NCBI GenBank assembly: GCA_038049695.1
Contig: CP142456.1
Location: forward strand, 72,067,922-72,131,921
DNA: 64,000 nt
From: Cinnamomum chago
Lineage: Eukaryota; Streptophyta; Magnoliopsida; Laurales; Lauraceae
Direction: 5' to 3'
Each line of letters starts with the position of its first letter. Position 1 is the first letter of the stretch. Positions 10,113 to 22,339 of this stretch are shown in pieces. Under the pieces are notes generated by a model. The model had not been told where the DNA came from, searched no databases, and was given only the letters and a program-made list of their open reading frames with translations. The position numbers and the translations under genes were made by a program.

Positions 10113-11124
10113 CTCAATTGAATAATCAAGAAATATAAACAACTTTCACTAACCTCAATTTCTGCACCAATCTGTAGATCTCGTCACCACGAGCACGCTG
10201 GAAGAAACGGATCCGAAATCCGACTCTGGATGGCTCCGATATCGTGAGAATAATTTTCTACGCTCCGATTAGTCAAACTTTCCTGTTGACCGTCAAACTG
10301 CTAATCTTCTTCTACAGTTACGTAGATCTGCTCGCAACGAGTCTGTAGGCGCAAACGGATCTCCGATCTGACCTCGGATGATCAAGATATCGCGAGAACA
10401 AGTTTCTGCCGTTGATCCCGATCAAACCCCTGCTGACTGTATTGTTCGCTGACGTGATGCTGACGTCAGCGTCTGTTGGATGGGCTTTGGGCTTCACGGG
10501 TCAGGTCGAACTGGCCCAAAACTGAACTAGACGTGTCTGGGCTATTGGCTGAACTGCGCTGGGCTTCTGCAAACCGGTCAGATGAAACTGACCCAAACCA
10601 AACCTGGCCCAAACCGTCTTCTTCAAGCTTCAAACAGAACTCGGTTCTGTAACAGAACCAAGCTCCAGCGCCTGCCCCTGCGTCCTTGCTTCTTCCTCTC
10701 GGGTCCGGCACGGTGCAAACGGCACGGCGGCGGCTAGAATTCTTCTCCGGCGAAGAGCGGCGACGAGGCGGTGACGTGCGAATGACGTCCGTAGAAACAC
10801 AGATCGTTCCTGTGTCGTCTTCTTCAGCGACGACGCCCGGATGGCAGTGCTGCAGGCTCCTTCTCAGGCGACGTTCCTCAGGTCCGATTCCGGCGGCGGC
10901 AGGCACGGCAAATCAAAGAACTCAGTTCTGATTTGAAGATCAGAACCCTCGATCCGAGCCTGTTCTCTAATCTTTTCTCTGCAACTGTTCGGGTGGCCCA
11001 CTCGAGATCGGAAACGATCTCTCTTCTGATTCTGCAACGAAAACCACGTGCAGAATTCTAGATCAAGAAACCTTAATCCGATCCGTCGATCGCAACGCAG
11101 CACAATCCAACCCTAGAAACTCTA
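10113..11124 (-). other. Untranslated leader of copia A
   Basis: About 1 kb lies between the primer site and gag, with no conserved protein. It contains the palindrome TGACGTCA (10461-10468) and the sense motif CGCCGGAGAAGA (complement of 10741-10752). Both are also present in the leaders of copia B and copia D. Confidence 0.6.
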
Positions 11125-11137
11125 GGCTCTGATACCA
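11125..11137 (-). promoter_or_regulatory. Primer binding site of copia A (tRNA-iMet)
   Basis: The minus strand reads TGGTATCAGAGCC, two bases (AG) from the LTR at 11140. This differs from the tRNA-Arg copy that follows the other LTR. Confidence 0.9.
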
Positions 11138-11139
11138 CT

Positions 11140-11461
11140 TGTTGTGCGCGTGTATGCGGAAACGTGAAACAACGATCGAGCAATCAATCAACCACACAAA
11201 AACAAGCAATCACACATAAAGAAATTTACGTGGTTCGACAATCTTGCCTACGTCCACGGGAAAGAAATTCGACTCTTCTTTGAGTTTACTCTCTGTATGA
11301 TATGCAGTACAGTATCTCATGGGTTACACATTACATGAATATATAATGCTCTCTTTCTTATCTCCCAAGAAACCATATCTTAGTAAATAAGAAAGTCCTG
11401 GTATAATTACCAAAATACTCATGACCCTAAACCCAATTGGTCTGGACCCACTAGGCCAACA
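11140..11461 (-). repeat. 5' LTR of copia A
   Basis: The 322-bp LTR has terminal TG...CA and is followed by AAGAT (11462-11466), which matches the bases before the TRIM at 5099-5103. Confidence 0.9.
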
Positions 11462-11466
11462 AAGAT

Positions 11467-13348
11467 TATATATTTTTGTAGTCTAACTGTGTTAATCCAA
11501 TCATGTCATACACAAATGAACAACTTAAATAGCACAGATGGTATGTTTAGTGGCTTACCTTAGAAAGCATCCTGTGTATCTTTAAACTTGTGCGGGTATT
11601 GAGATGCAGAGATTGGCCTGTATCCCACTCCTCCAAAGGTCTTTCTAACCTGAATAATGAATGGGTGAGTTTGGATTATTAGCTCCATGTGTCTCTTTTG
11701 ATGCCAATCTAACCAGTCCATTGTCTTGACACAACTGCTGATTAAGGGGTAGAAGCGTCGGACAAATGTTTGTGCAATGGTGGGTCCCCCAAGGTTATAA
11801 GCTGAGATGAAAGTGACCATCCAGGACCATGCCCGGATGTGATTTGAGAGTCCGAAGTCGATGTGCTTTGACGAGAGTAATCATCTAGGACCACGCAGAA
11901 AGTAGCTAACTAGGAGCAATGACTATGAGGTTCTGTTCTTAGATGATACTAACCATGCGGGTCCATGCAAAGATGTTCTAAGAGCCCCGAGCTTATTTGC
12001 CTGGACCAGACCATGCAATATTTCATCACCATAATCAACCCACATGGCATTTACATTTGTATGGCCAGTCAAGTACTATGTAGCCCCGCTACACCAGTGG
12101 TTGGAGACTTTAATTTCTAATTTCAAAACTTAGGGCTGTTTGTTTGTTTGTTTTTTTAATATGTTTGAGTTTTTACTAATTGTACTTAAAAAATGAAGAT
12201 ACAAGGCGGATATTAAATAATGACCATCAAAGAACACCACCCCCCGCCCCCCCCGCCTCCCCGGGAAACTAAAGTGAATCAAATGAAGATGAGAAATGAT
12301 TATCTTGCCATCAAGCCATCGCCTAGTATAAATCCTATCGATGTCATGGTCTCTTAAGCATTGCTACCTTATATCCCCTACCTGATCTTATATCACTCAC
12401 TCTTCACCTTTATAACAAATTTTAGTGGCTCTCATTTGACTTTGAATTCCTATGTATTATATGCAAAGAAACATACCTTAATATTATGCATTTTAAAAGA
12501 ATTTGGGTTAGTGGGAAATGGTTGAGTACTGGCCTCCAATCCAATCAAACCCAAACCACAAGTTTGCTATATCCTCACATGCTCTTTGGCCTTTGCTATT
12601 GCCAATACCTTGCATGCTGTATCATCGGTCTATAATAAATGAACACTCGATCAGAACGTCCGAGAATCAAGGGTAACTTTACCCGATTGCGTATGATATG
12701 TTTGTTTTGTTTATTCACTAATGTGAACTGGAGGCTTGTGTTTTGTATAATTAATAGCTTGACTATAGTGGGGAGAAATGATCATAGGCTAACATCCACA
12801 TAGGAGTCTCCATGAATGAGTTAATTTGACACAAATGAGCCCAACCTTTACTTAATCAAATCCATTAAAACCGATCCCTCCTCTAAAGATGCAATCATCC
12901 AATACACTGTTGATTTAATTTGTATATGAAAGTAGGGACATAAATCAAACGCATATTCTTATTTTTCACATATTGCTTAATCTAGTAGTGGATATTATTC
13001 TAATTGGAATAAAAAAGTTTAGCTGCCACTCATTCCTTGAATGGCTATTGTATGAATGCCTTGGGAATTAATCAACACCTCTATTAGTTATTAAGTACGA
13101 TGTCATGGAGATTAATGATATATATGTGATTGAGTACTGGTTGAATAATCTCTATGTTCAGCTAAATAGAAAAATTTAATCATTGCGATTACAAATCTGA
13201 GAGGGTTGACATTTTAAGGACCCAAATCTACCAACTTCCCGTGATTTCCTTTTCTCTTTTTCCTTCTAAGTTATTATTTATTAGATTAATTTTTTATTTT
13301 ATGTTACTTTCGTATTAGCTGATCAGCTAGAAACTTCCCATTATAGAG
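11467..13348. other. Host intergenic DNA; left half of duplication unit 1
   Basis: No recognisable gene. A minus-strand frame at 11560-11820 (86 codons) followed by a GT could be an exon, but I do not recognise the protein. 12080-12540 is related to 3650-4560. 12600-13348 is clearly related to 46790-47640 (ATCGGTCTATAATA, CTTGTGTTTTGTATAAT, ACATCCACATNGGAGTCTCC). The match stops at ATAGAG (13343-13348), where the large CACTA element begins. Confidence 0.6.
12600..13348. repeat. Segmental duplication unit 1, left part
   Basis: Paralogous to 46790-47638. The unit resumes at 43642 after the putative CACTA insertion: AGGTTTGAGATATGTTCAGATT occurs there and at 47639, directly after ATAGAG in the uninterrupted copy. 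Confidence 0.75.
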
Positions 13349-13874
13349 TTTACAACAAGAAAACTCACTTTTAGTGACACTTAAATAACGGCTGTCTTAA
13401 TTTTCAGCCGCTAAACATGATTATCAACGACTAATATAATAATCCATCACAAATGGTAAAAAATATTAGGTTATCAGCGGCGGATGTTATTTTCCACCGT
13501 TAAAAGGTTCAAAATTTTCCCCCTTTATTATATCCCCGCTTATTTGAAAGGCGATCCCACTTTTTATGTCTCTAAACTCCCCATGCATTTCAAGTGATTA
13601 GAAAGGGTATCAGTTGCTTCTACAACTGAGACATAAGAGGGCTTCTTTGATTTGCTGCTTCTTCAAAAATCCGTTGAAGAATCGCACCAGAAGCTGCGAT
13701 TTGACGTTGTAGCATTTCTCTTCTTCTTCTTAAAAAATCCATTGATCTCTCTCTGCACCTTTCACACTCCAAACCCTAATCTCTCTGCAAAAATCTTCTA
13801 AGTTTCTCAAATGCTCGATCTCTCCATTTGATCTAAGAGGGTGCGAAATTGCAGTACGAGCTCCCAATTCGATC

Positions 13875-13914
13875 ATGTCATTCCACAAGAAGAAGCTCAT
13901 CAACGATCCAAATG
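13875..13914 (+). pseudogene. Exon 1 fragment resembling dihydroxyacetone kinase
   Basis: After a 5'-UTR-like stretch, the ATG opens MSFHKKKLINDPN and then meets a splice donor (AATG|GTCAG at 13914/13915). The N-terminus with KKLINDPN recalls plant DAK-type dihydroxyacetone kinases, where DVVTEFIEG follows in exon 2. I found no such second exon in the non-inserted parts of this element. With 13 residues the identification is tentative; a captured promoter and first exon is the likely nature. Confidence 0.4.
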
Positions 13915-14466
13915 GTCAGATTTGAATCATCTTAGTTCTTTCTCTTTGTGCATGCTCCTTCGATCGAGTCTGCTGCATGCAGGAATTCTAGATCGGAAGG
14001 CTTCGAATTCCGATTTCCAGTTCTTTGCATGTGCAAAAGAACGGATTTTGGTGTTGTGTTGATACATTCTCTCTTCTTCTTCTTGTTTTTTTTTCCCATG
14101 ATTTGGTGCAGAGAAAGAGCGATTGCTTAGAAGTTGTGTGTCTGCAGCATTTGCTTCAGCATTTTCGAACGATTTAGGTTTTCAAACGATTTGAGGAGAG
14201 AAAGAGCGAGAAGTTAGGGTTTTAGCTTCGAAGTTTGGATATTGAGGTGGTGATGTGGTGAGCTCTAGCCTCCCAAGCTGTGGAGATTGAGGTATTCAGT
14301 GATCGATGCAGTTTGCATGATTTTAGCATGATTGCATTTAATTTTCCATGATTTTTAATTTTTGTATTCTTCTTCTCTGTCTATTTCTAGCTCTAAAAGA
14401 ATATGATTCAGAGAAACCCATATCAAATGGATGATTTTGCATTGTGATTTGTAATAGATCAGCAGG

Positions 14467-17267
14467 TGTTAGACCCCGACCCAGACTAACTCCAGTAGTG
14501 TGTGATTAGTGTGTGTTTAGCCTTAAGTGAGTTTAGTTACCGTTGGGTTAGAAATAGTTAGTCTTAGTTCTTGACGTAGCTTTGGGAATTTTAAGAACGC
14601 TTAGTGTTAGTCAGACATGCGTAGAAAGGCCTGAGTGTACGTGTAAGCTTGGGAGGATCGTATTGGTTTTCCGTTTTTAATTGTGATTTTTATTTCATTT
14701 GAATGAATTTTTTATTCGTTACAATTTTCGTTTTTAGCCCGTCCGTGTTTGAAGCCCAGAAATCCTAGTTTTGGCCCAAAAGGGTAAAAAATGTCTTTTA
14801 TACCCAAATCTGGACACAAATTCTGAAATCTCAAAACCATGTCACAATTATACTTTTGGAAAACTAGATATTTTAGGGATCATTTTATCCTTCTTCGTCG
14901 ACTTCATCCGGGGCCCGTAAGAACATGTTTTAGCCATCTCTAGTTCCAGACACATGGGGCCCACAATCCAACCACTTAAAGTCTTCTTCATCTTTTTCTC
15001 ATTCACTTTCCCAATTTCTGCAACTTTCAAGACCTAGGGCTGAGAAACCCTCTTTTTCTCCATTTTCTTCCTCTTGAATGCACAAGCTAGAGGCATCCAA
15101 ATGAAATTCTAAGACCATCATTCTCTTCCTCTCATCCCAAGCTTTCTATTGATACTATTTTCTTGAAATTCATAGTTGGGCAAGCTCTCCATTTTCTTCA
15201 TCTCTCCTTGTTTGGGCATCTATAGGTAGAGCTCTAACCCATCTCTTCAATGGAGTCTTTTCAACTCCTAAAGATCATGTTTTTCTAAGTTGTAACACCC
15301 ATTTTGTATTGGGTTTCTTGTTTTCAAGTTTGAGTGAGTTTTTAAATGGTTTTCATGGGGTTTTGTAGTGTTTGGCTTAGCTCTTGAGTAGGAGTGCTTG
15401 AAGAGGTTTGGTTTGGCATCTTGGGTAAGGCAAGTAAACAATCTAGAATGAATGTCAGCATTGTGTGTATTTGGTTTGTTTTCTTCATTCTCTTCATTTC
15501 ATAAGAAACCCATGTCTTGATTTAGAAATTTTGGGGATTTTGTTTTAGATTGAAGAATGAAAATGTGATGTCTTATTAATTTGTGCTATGAAATGTGTGT
15601 TTAACCCCTTGGAGAGCATGTAGGCTCAGGGAAGTGCAGGTTGTGTGAGAAGTAAGAAGAAGGGGAGAGAAAAATGTGAAAACCTGACTTGAAATGCACT
15701 GCCCGTGCAGTTTCGGTCAGCCGTCGGTCAGTTGGCGGCAAATTTCGGCTAACCGCGAGTAACCGAACTCGGCGGTCCCATTTCCAGAAGCCTGCATCTC
15801 GTTTGTGAGTTTTCGGTCAGCTGTCGGTCAGCTGAATTTCTGACCTGGGTTCCAGCGGTTAGCTTGTCAGTCAGCTGGCGGCTAGCCGCTACTCCTCAGT
15901 TTGGCTAGCCGACAGGTGACCGAGATGCTGACCGAAATTTGAAAAAAAGCCTATTTTGAAGAATTTTCGTGGGAATGAAAACTAGAACATGTTAAGGGAC
16001 ATTTAGACTGATATTGTGCACTTGAAAACCTGAAATGTCTTTTAACTTCGGGGGCACCGATTCTCTTTTAAACTCCAACATTTGTGTTACAATAACACAA
16101 GAGTCAACCAAAGGTCCTTACATGTGCTTGATAGATCTTGTTTTCGTACTCTAGTTTTGATACAATAAATGTTATCGTGTTCGATTTGAACTTCAAGTAT
16201 AAGCAAGCTCGTTTGAAGATTTGTTTCAAGAAAAAGTGGATCACTTCCTAAGTTTGTTAAGCATATTAATTATGCTTTTTGCTAGTTGTGCCTTGTCGTG
16301 TTTTGATAAGTGATTTTCCCCCTTTTATCTCGACGTGTTTAGATCGTGTTTCGTGTGTTTTGTGCATTCATGAATTCAAGTGAACACCACTGAGCTTGGA
16401 CTGCCCCCCTTTCAGTCTGATCTACTGTCCGGGAGTCCTTAAACATGTGGACTATCTGCAGATTAGTCGTGTATTCTATTACACATCATGTGTGTCCCGT
16501 TTCGCGGCTGGAATCCCTGTATATGTGGGAATCGTGTTTCGTTTATCGTGCTTGTCGTGCGTGCTTGCTCTTTTCATTTTATATGATAGAGAAAGGATGA
16601 GCTCCTTGTTCATTTACTATTCATGATATATTGTAAGTACTCATGTTAGTTTGTTTTGCATATTCTTAAAAAGTGTTTCAGTCATGAAATTACTTTAAGT
16701 TCAGTAAATTGTTTTTATGTGTTCTCTTTAAAACAAATATTGCTCTATTCTCATGCCTAAATTGATTACCTGCCAAACCGTCGTGTTTGATGCTTGTTTA
16801 TTTTGGTGCCCAAGTGCAGGTGACGTGGCCTTTGAGGAGGAGTGTCCAGAGGAGGCTGTTGAGCCACCCCCGCCCAGTCAGAGAGTGGCATCTTGACGAT
16901 GTCAACTAGACGTCGGGCGGGATCTTGAGTTGCGCTTCGTTTTGTTATGGGTTATTTTGAGAATTGTATTGGCCTTTGTTGGCCTCTTATGAGATGTTAT
17001 ATAACTTAACTTACTTTTGTGTCAACCTTATAACTTGAATTATGCTGGGAATGCTATGTTATATTTCCTACCTGTGATACCTTGTCTTGATGCTATTTTA
17101 TTTATGCACTTGAAAGATTTTACTCATGGTTTGTCATGACGTCATTTGCTACACGCTTCCGCAAACTTGATCGTGTGAGCTAGATTACGCGTGTCTCAGG
17201 AATCCTCACCGCGGGAACCTGTGGGAAAACACGTCGCGGGCCAGGGATCCGTTCCGGGGTCGCGACA
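14467..17267 (+). mobile_element. Solo LTR, Ty3/gypsy type, 2.8 kb
   Basis: Starts TGTTAGACCCCGAC, ends GGGGTCGCGACA and is flanked by GCAGG on both sides (14462-14466 and 17268-17272). The ending resembles the GGGTCGTGACA of Tekay/Del LTRs, and kilobase length fits. No primer site or coding sequence adjoins it, so it is a solo LTR left by LTR-LTR recombination. Inside (15705-15935) are reiterated CGGTCAG/CAGCTG/GGCGGC motifs. Confidence 0.85.
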
Positions 17268-17272
17268 GCAGG

Positions 17273-18328
17273 GACTTGGGTTTTTCCTTCCTATTTCTTC
17301 ATCATTCATGAGACTACATGCCTGAAACTCTTTTTTTTTTTTTTTTTTGGGATTTTGTGGGATTTCCTTTGGACAAGTTGGTTGAGATTTTTTTTTGACA
17401 AGTTGGTTTCAAGGTTTGATTTCTGTTCTAGATCAATAGAGAAGAAGATTGATTTGATTTTACTTGGTGGTGTTCTGATTGTGTGTTTGTATATATGTAT
17501 TAGGTTTCTGATTTATGTATTAGGATTTGTCTTCTTTGGTTGAAATTTATTGGCTTTCAGTCATCATCATTATCAGTACCACTGTATCTATTTCTCTAAA
17601 GAAGAAAGAAATGAATAGAAGAAGTGAGAAAGAAATGGTTGCCCTGTAGTGATTTTGTCATTTGTCAACTGTACCAAAGATGAAATGTGATCTCATATTG
17701 AGTTTCAGTTCAAGGTTTATGATGTTTCCAGTTTTGGGAATGAACTGGATGCACTGTAGTGTTGATTAATGGTAATTACTAGGGAGTTCTATAGTTGTTC
17801 TTCATGTTCCTTTCTATTTCTTTACATATTATATATATATATATATATATATAAGCCCTCTAACAGAGCATGCTCATTAGCGCTGCTTTATACTAGAAAT
17901 TCTGGTGTTTCTGCTCATCGTTTAGTATGGTTATGTATTCGAGAAATTCAGATCTGAATTGGTAGGTTGCATTGTGTTAGTCATTACAATATGTTAATTT
18001 GGTGGTTATGTATGCCTGTTTTTGTGTAATTGAATCAATTACTCATTTACTCATTGTGTCATACAAAATAAGATTTCGGCATATGTAATTGATTGATTGC
18101 CTTGCTCTGTCATATTTATTATAAGCTTCCCAGGCTTGAAGAAATCTCTGGGAGCCCATTTCAGTTTGAAAACCCTGTACTACACAAAATTCATAAGTCA
18201 TAACTAATAACAAATGGTTACCTGTTCCCATTTCACAAACACTTGAATCCGGATAAGTTTGGTTTTCATCAAGGGCAGTCAGGAGGGATGATGGATTGGA
18301 GTTATAGCTATTTTTAGAAGCTGTCGTA
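17273..18328. other. Interior of the large CACTA; no clear gene
   Basis: AT-rich intron-like DNA with a poly(T) run (17330-17348) and a (TA)n microsatellite (17828-17853). No convincing coding segment seen. Confidence 0.5.
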
Positions 18329-18333
18329 CTTAA

Positions 18334-18659
18334 TGGTGCGGTGAGCTTGTATCCAGACCAATTGGGTTCATGGTCATGGGTATTTTGGTAATTGTACAAG
18401 GACTTTCTTATTGACTAAGATAGGGTTTCTTGGGGGTAAGAAAGAGAGCATTATATATTCATGTAATGTGTAACCCATGAGATATACTGTACTGCACATT
18501 AGACAAAGAGTGAACCTAAAGGAGAGTCGAGTTTCTTTCCCGTGGACATAGGTAAGATTGCCGAATCACGTAAATCTCTTTGTGTGTGATTGCTTGTTCT
18601 TATGTGGTTGATTGTTTGCTCGATCGCTGATTCACGTTTCCGGATACACGCGCACAATA
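18334..18659 (+). repeat. 5' LTR of copia B
   Basis: Begins TGGTGCGGTGAG and ends GCGCACAATA, where the 3' LTR has ...ACAACA. The CGTGGACATAGG ... GAATCACG motif is the mutated form of the shared copia U5 motif. Confidence 0.9.
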
Positions 18660-18661
18660 AG

Positions 18662-18674
18662 TGGTATCAAAGCC
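18662..18674 (+). promoter_or_regulatory. Primer binding site of copia B
   Basis: TGGTATCAAAGCC is one mismatch from the tRNA-iMet complement and lies two bases (AG) after the LTR. Confidence 0.88.
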
Positions 18675-19870
18675 TAGGTTTGCTAGGGTTGGATTGTGCC
18701 GCATTGCGATCAACTCAACGGATCAGATCAAAGAAGATTCAAATTTCTGCACATCATTCTTCGTTGCAGGAAAGCAACAGAGATCGGTTCAAATCTTTGT
18801 TTGGGCCACACAGATCGGGGTTTCAGAGATCTTGAAGAAGAACAGAGGATCAAGTCTGTTGCAGGAGACCGATCGAAGAAGAAGATTCAGTTCTCGGTTT
18901 GCTACCAGAATTGCAGATTCACAGAGGAGATCAGGAATTAATCTTTTGTGGGCCACGCTGATCGTGTTTCAGTCGCACTGATTTCGCTGCGCATAGAGGG
19001 CCGCTTGGTTTTCCTTTGTTTTGCAAGATCGCCACCGGACCCACATTATCGCCTGAAAAAAAGGATCGTCGTACCGCCATCATTGCGCAGAGCACTGCCA
19101 TTGTTGCTTGGACGCCATCGCTGAAGAAGACGACACAATCCAATCGACCTGTGACTCCTGATGCCGTCCGTACGACACCGGCATCACCGCCGCCCATCAC
19201 CAGACTCGTGCCATGTTTGCTGTGTCGTTTACGCTACGCCATCGCCGGAGAAGAAGAGACGTAGGCGCAGGCGCTGGTTGCAGAATGTTCCAGGAGCAGA
19301 ACAAAGAAGAAGACCCCTGTTGGGTCGACTATAGGTCAGTTCTGACCTGACCCGTTCTGCTGAAGCCCAGCCCAGAGCCCAAGCCAGGTGCTGTCCTGGT
19401 TTGGGTCAAGTCCAAGTCAACCTGACCCGCCCATCCGAAGCCCAGCCTAGAACCCGGACCAGGTCAGGTTCGGTTTTGGGTCAGTTCGGCTTGACCCGTG
19501 AAGCTGGAAGCCCATCCAGTAGACACTGACGTCAGCAGGAAGTACGGTCAGTAGGGTTTGACTGGGAATTGACGCCAGAAACTTGTTCTCGCGATATCTT
19601 GATCAACCGAGGTCAGATCGGAGATCCGTTTGCGCCTACTGACTCGTTGTGAGCAAATCTACTTAATTGTGGAAGAAGATTGACAGTTTGTTGGTCAACA
19701 GGAAAGTTTGACTAATCGGAGCGCAGAATACAATTTTTGGGATATTGGAGCCATCTAGAGTCGGATTTCAGATCCGTTTCTTCAGCATGCTCGTGGTGAC
19801 AAGGTCTACATATTGGTGCAGAAATTAAGGTTAGTGAAAGTTGTTTATACTCTTTGATTATTTAATTGAG
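18675..19870 (+). other. Untranslated leader of copia B
   Basis: About 1.2 kb without a conserved protein. It holds CGCCGGAGAAGA (19243-19254) and the palindrome TGACGTCA (19527-19534), both shared with copia A and copia D, plus GA-rich and CCCAGCCC-rich stretches. Confidence 0.6.
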
Positions 19871-20684
19871 ATGGAGAACAACACTGTTAACACTACCATG
19901 ATCAAATTGAACCATACAAATTGGTTAATTTGGAAACCAAAGATGGAGGATATCCTCTATTGCAAAGACCTCTATGATCCCATTGAGGGGGATAGTGCCC
20001 GACCAAAAGAGATGTCTGATTCGGATTTCAGATTGGAAAAAGATGCATAGAAAGACCATTGGTCACATTAGACAGTGCGTGGATAACAACATATTTCATC
20101 ACGTGTCTAATGAAACCAATGCAAGAACCCTTTGGAAGAAGTTAGAAGAAAGATATGAGAAGAAGACTACTGTGGATAAAACTTTTCTCATTAGAAAGCT
20201 TGTGAATATGAAATTCAAGGAGGGTGGTAAAATTGAAAAGCACATAAATGAATTCTAATGCGTTGTGAATGAGTTAGCTACAATGAAGATGGTCCTTGAT
20301 GATGAGATGCAAGCTTTATTACTTATAAGTTCTTTGCCAGATACATGGGATACATTAGTTGTTTCTGTGAGCAATTTTACTCCAGATGGTGTGTTATCAA
20401 TGAGTCAGGTTACTAGCAGCTTGTTAAATGAAGAAACAAGAAGAAAACAGCAGGGACAGATAATGCACACGCCTTTGTTACAGAGAAAAGGGGGAGGAAT
20501 AAGAGTAGGGCACCAAAGGGGGGTCGTGGCAAGTCTAGAGGTAGATCACAGACTAAGAAAAAGTCTGAAAAATGCTTTCATTATGACAAGGAGAGTCACA
20601 TTAAGAAGAATTACTTTACTTTTAAGGAAAAGAAAGAAGCCAACAATGAGCAGAAGAATGACACTAACACTACAACTACTTTGA
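19871..20684 (+). pseudogene. copia B: gag remnant
   Basis: Begins MENNTVNTTMIKLNHTNW. A frameshift near 20030 moves the reading into the frame with DWKKMHRKTIGHIRQ. A TAA at 20256-20258 breaks HINEF and LPDTWDTLVVSVSNF follows. A second frameshift near 20450 precedes the basic region. The zinc knuckle is ruined (cysteines replaced by tyrosine around 20570-20620). Confidence 0.85.
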
Positions 20685-21481
20685 ATAATGAAGTAGTGAT
20701 ATTGGCCAGTGAAGATGAAGAGTGTTTGAGTGTTGCAGATGATCAGGTTGAGTGGGTTGTTGACATAGCAGCATCCTACCATGCTACTCCTTCTAAGGAG
20801 ATGTTCACAACGTACAAAGCAGGGAACTTTGGCACTGTGAAGATAGGCAACACAAGTCATTCGGATATTGTTGGGATTGGTGATGTCTGCTTTAAAATCG
20901 ATATTGGTTGCACAATGACGCTGAAAGACGTGCGACATATTCCTAATTTGCGGTTGAATCTGATTTTCGGAACTTCATTGGATCGTGCAGGTTATGAGAG
21001 TTACTTCGGAAATGGCAGGTGGAAACTCACTAAAGGGTCTCTTCTTGTTGCGAGAGGGAAAGCGTGTAATACGCTGTACAAGACACATGTGAAGCTATGC
21101 AAAAGTGTGTTGAATGCTGTTGAAGATAGATCCTCTCCAAATCTGTGGCACAAGAGACTGGGACATATGAGTGAGAAAAGACTGCAGTTATTTGCAAAGA
21201 AAAATCGAATTCATTACTCCAAAGGTACATCCCTTAACCCTTGTAATTATTCCTTGTTATGTAAACAAAACAGGGTATCTTTCTCTAAAACATCAACGAT
21301 AAAAACTAATGTGTTGGATTTAGTATATTCTGATGTTTGTGGTCCCATGGGGTGGAGTGATTGGGTGGCAATAAGTTTTTTGTCACATTTATTGATGATG
21401 CATCTAGAAAGTCTGGGTTTATACATTGAAATCGAAGGATCAGGTGTTCCAGGTATTTTAGCAGTTTCATGTCATGGTTGA
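20681..21481 (+). pseudogene. copia B: protease and integrase N-terminus
   Basis: Protease WVVDIAASYHATP, where the catalytic DTA of copia A is DIA, then LWHKRLGHMSEKRLQLF of the integrase HHCC domain. The cysteine pair of the zinc finger is damaged (CNYSLLCKQ). The catalytic Asp in VYSDVCGPM is kept. A frameshift after CGPMG (about 21350) leads into an unrelated frame. Confidence 0.83.
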
Positions 21482-22339
21482 AAGAGAAATAGGAAAACTC
21501 TTGAAATGTCTCCGCACAGATAATGGTGGAGAGTACACATCTAACCAGTTTAAAGGCTATTACTCGAAGCATGGTATTCGACATGAAAGAACAGTTCCTG
21601 GTACTCCACAGCACAATGGTGTGGCAGAGAGAATGAACCGCACTATTCTTGAAAGGATGAGATGCATGATTAGAGTGGCACAACTACCCATGCTATTTTA
21701 AGGTGAAGCTGTCCTGACTACCATTTACCTGATTAACAGGTCTCCCTCGGTTCCTTTGGATTTTGACATTCCGGAGAGAAAATGAACTGGTAAAGATGTT
21801 TATATTCTCATTTGAAGGTGTTTGGGTGCAAGACTTTTACACATGTACCAAAGGAGCAGCGTTTAAAGCTGGATGATAAGGCAGTATGTTCCATTTTTCT
21901 TGGCTATGGTGGAGCTGAGTTTGGTTACAGATTATGGGATCCAGAGAGAAAAATTATCAGAGGTAGGGATGTGGTGTTCCATGAAAATCAATTCTTTGGA
22001 GATATTGAGAAGGTTGAAAAGTTTAAAGAAGTTGTTGATGGAGTGGTTGATCTCACACCGACTCCTTCTCCAGTGCAGACTACAGGTGGAGAAGGTGGGC
22101 AAAACGATCCGGATCATGATGAGGCGCATGGGTCGCCAGATGAACAGGGTGTTGAGCAGGGGGAGCAGTCTCCTCAGTTAGAAACCACAAAACCTCAGGT
22201 TAGGAGGTCTGCTCGAGAGTGTCGACCATCAACAAGATATCCTGCAATAGATTATATTTTGCTTACTGATGAGGGGGAGCCAGAGAGCTACTCAGAAGCA
22301 AAAATTCAAGCAGATAAAGATGAGTTCTTTGAAAAATAA
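21474..22339 (+). pseudogene. copia B: integrase C-terminal half
   Basis: Two fragments: 21474-21701 with RTDNGGEYTSNQFKGY and GTPQHNGVAERMNRTILERM, and 21812-22339 with KVFGCKTFTHVPKEQRLK, RLWDPERKIIRGRDVVFHE and the acidic linker. A TAA at 21699-21701 and a frameshift near 21800 separate them. The D and E of the DDE core survive here. Confidence 0.83.

Larger units (their letters stand above)
5104..11461 (-). mobile_element. Composite retrotransposon: TRIM + tRNA copy + copia A, single TSD
   Basis: The block is flanked by the same 5 bp, AAGAT, at 5099-5103 and 11462-11466. Its left terminus is the TRIM LTR end (TGTTAAG...) and its right terminus is the copia LTR end (...CCAACA). No target duplication separates the TRIM from the copia part. 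Minus-strand order: copia LTR, PBS, leader, gag-pol, copia LTR, AG, antisense tRNA-Arg(CCU), TRIM interior, TRIM LTR, PBS, TRIM interior, TRIM LTR. The simplest reading is that one chimeric cDNA was integrated in one step. Divergence between paired LTRs (about 4% copia, about 3% TRIM by eye) fits a shared age. Confidence 0.75.

Noticed and set aside
11560-11820. Host gene exon (86 codons, minus strand)
   Set aside because: The frame is followed by a GT, but I recognise no family and see no further exon; left unannotated as a gene.
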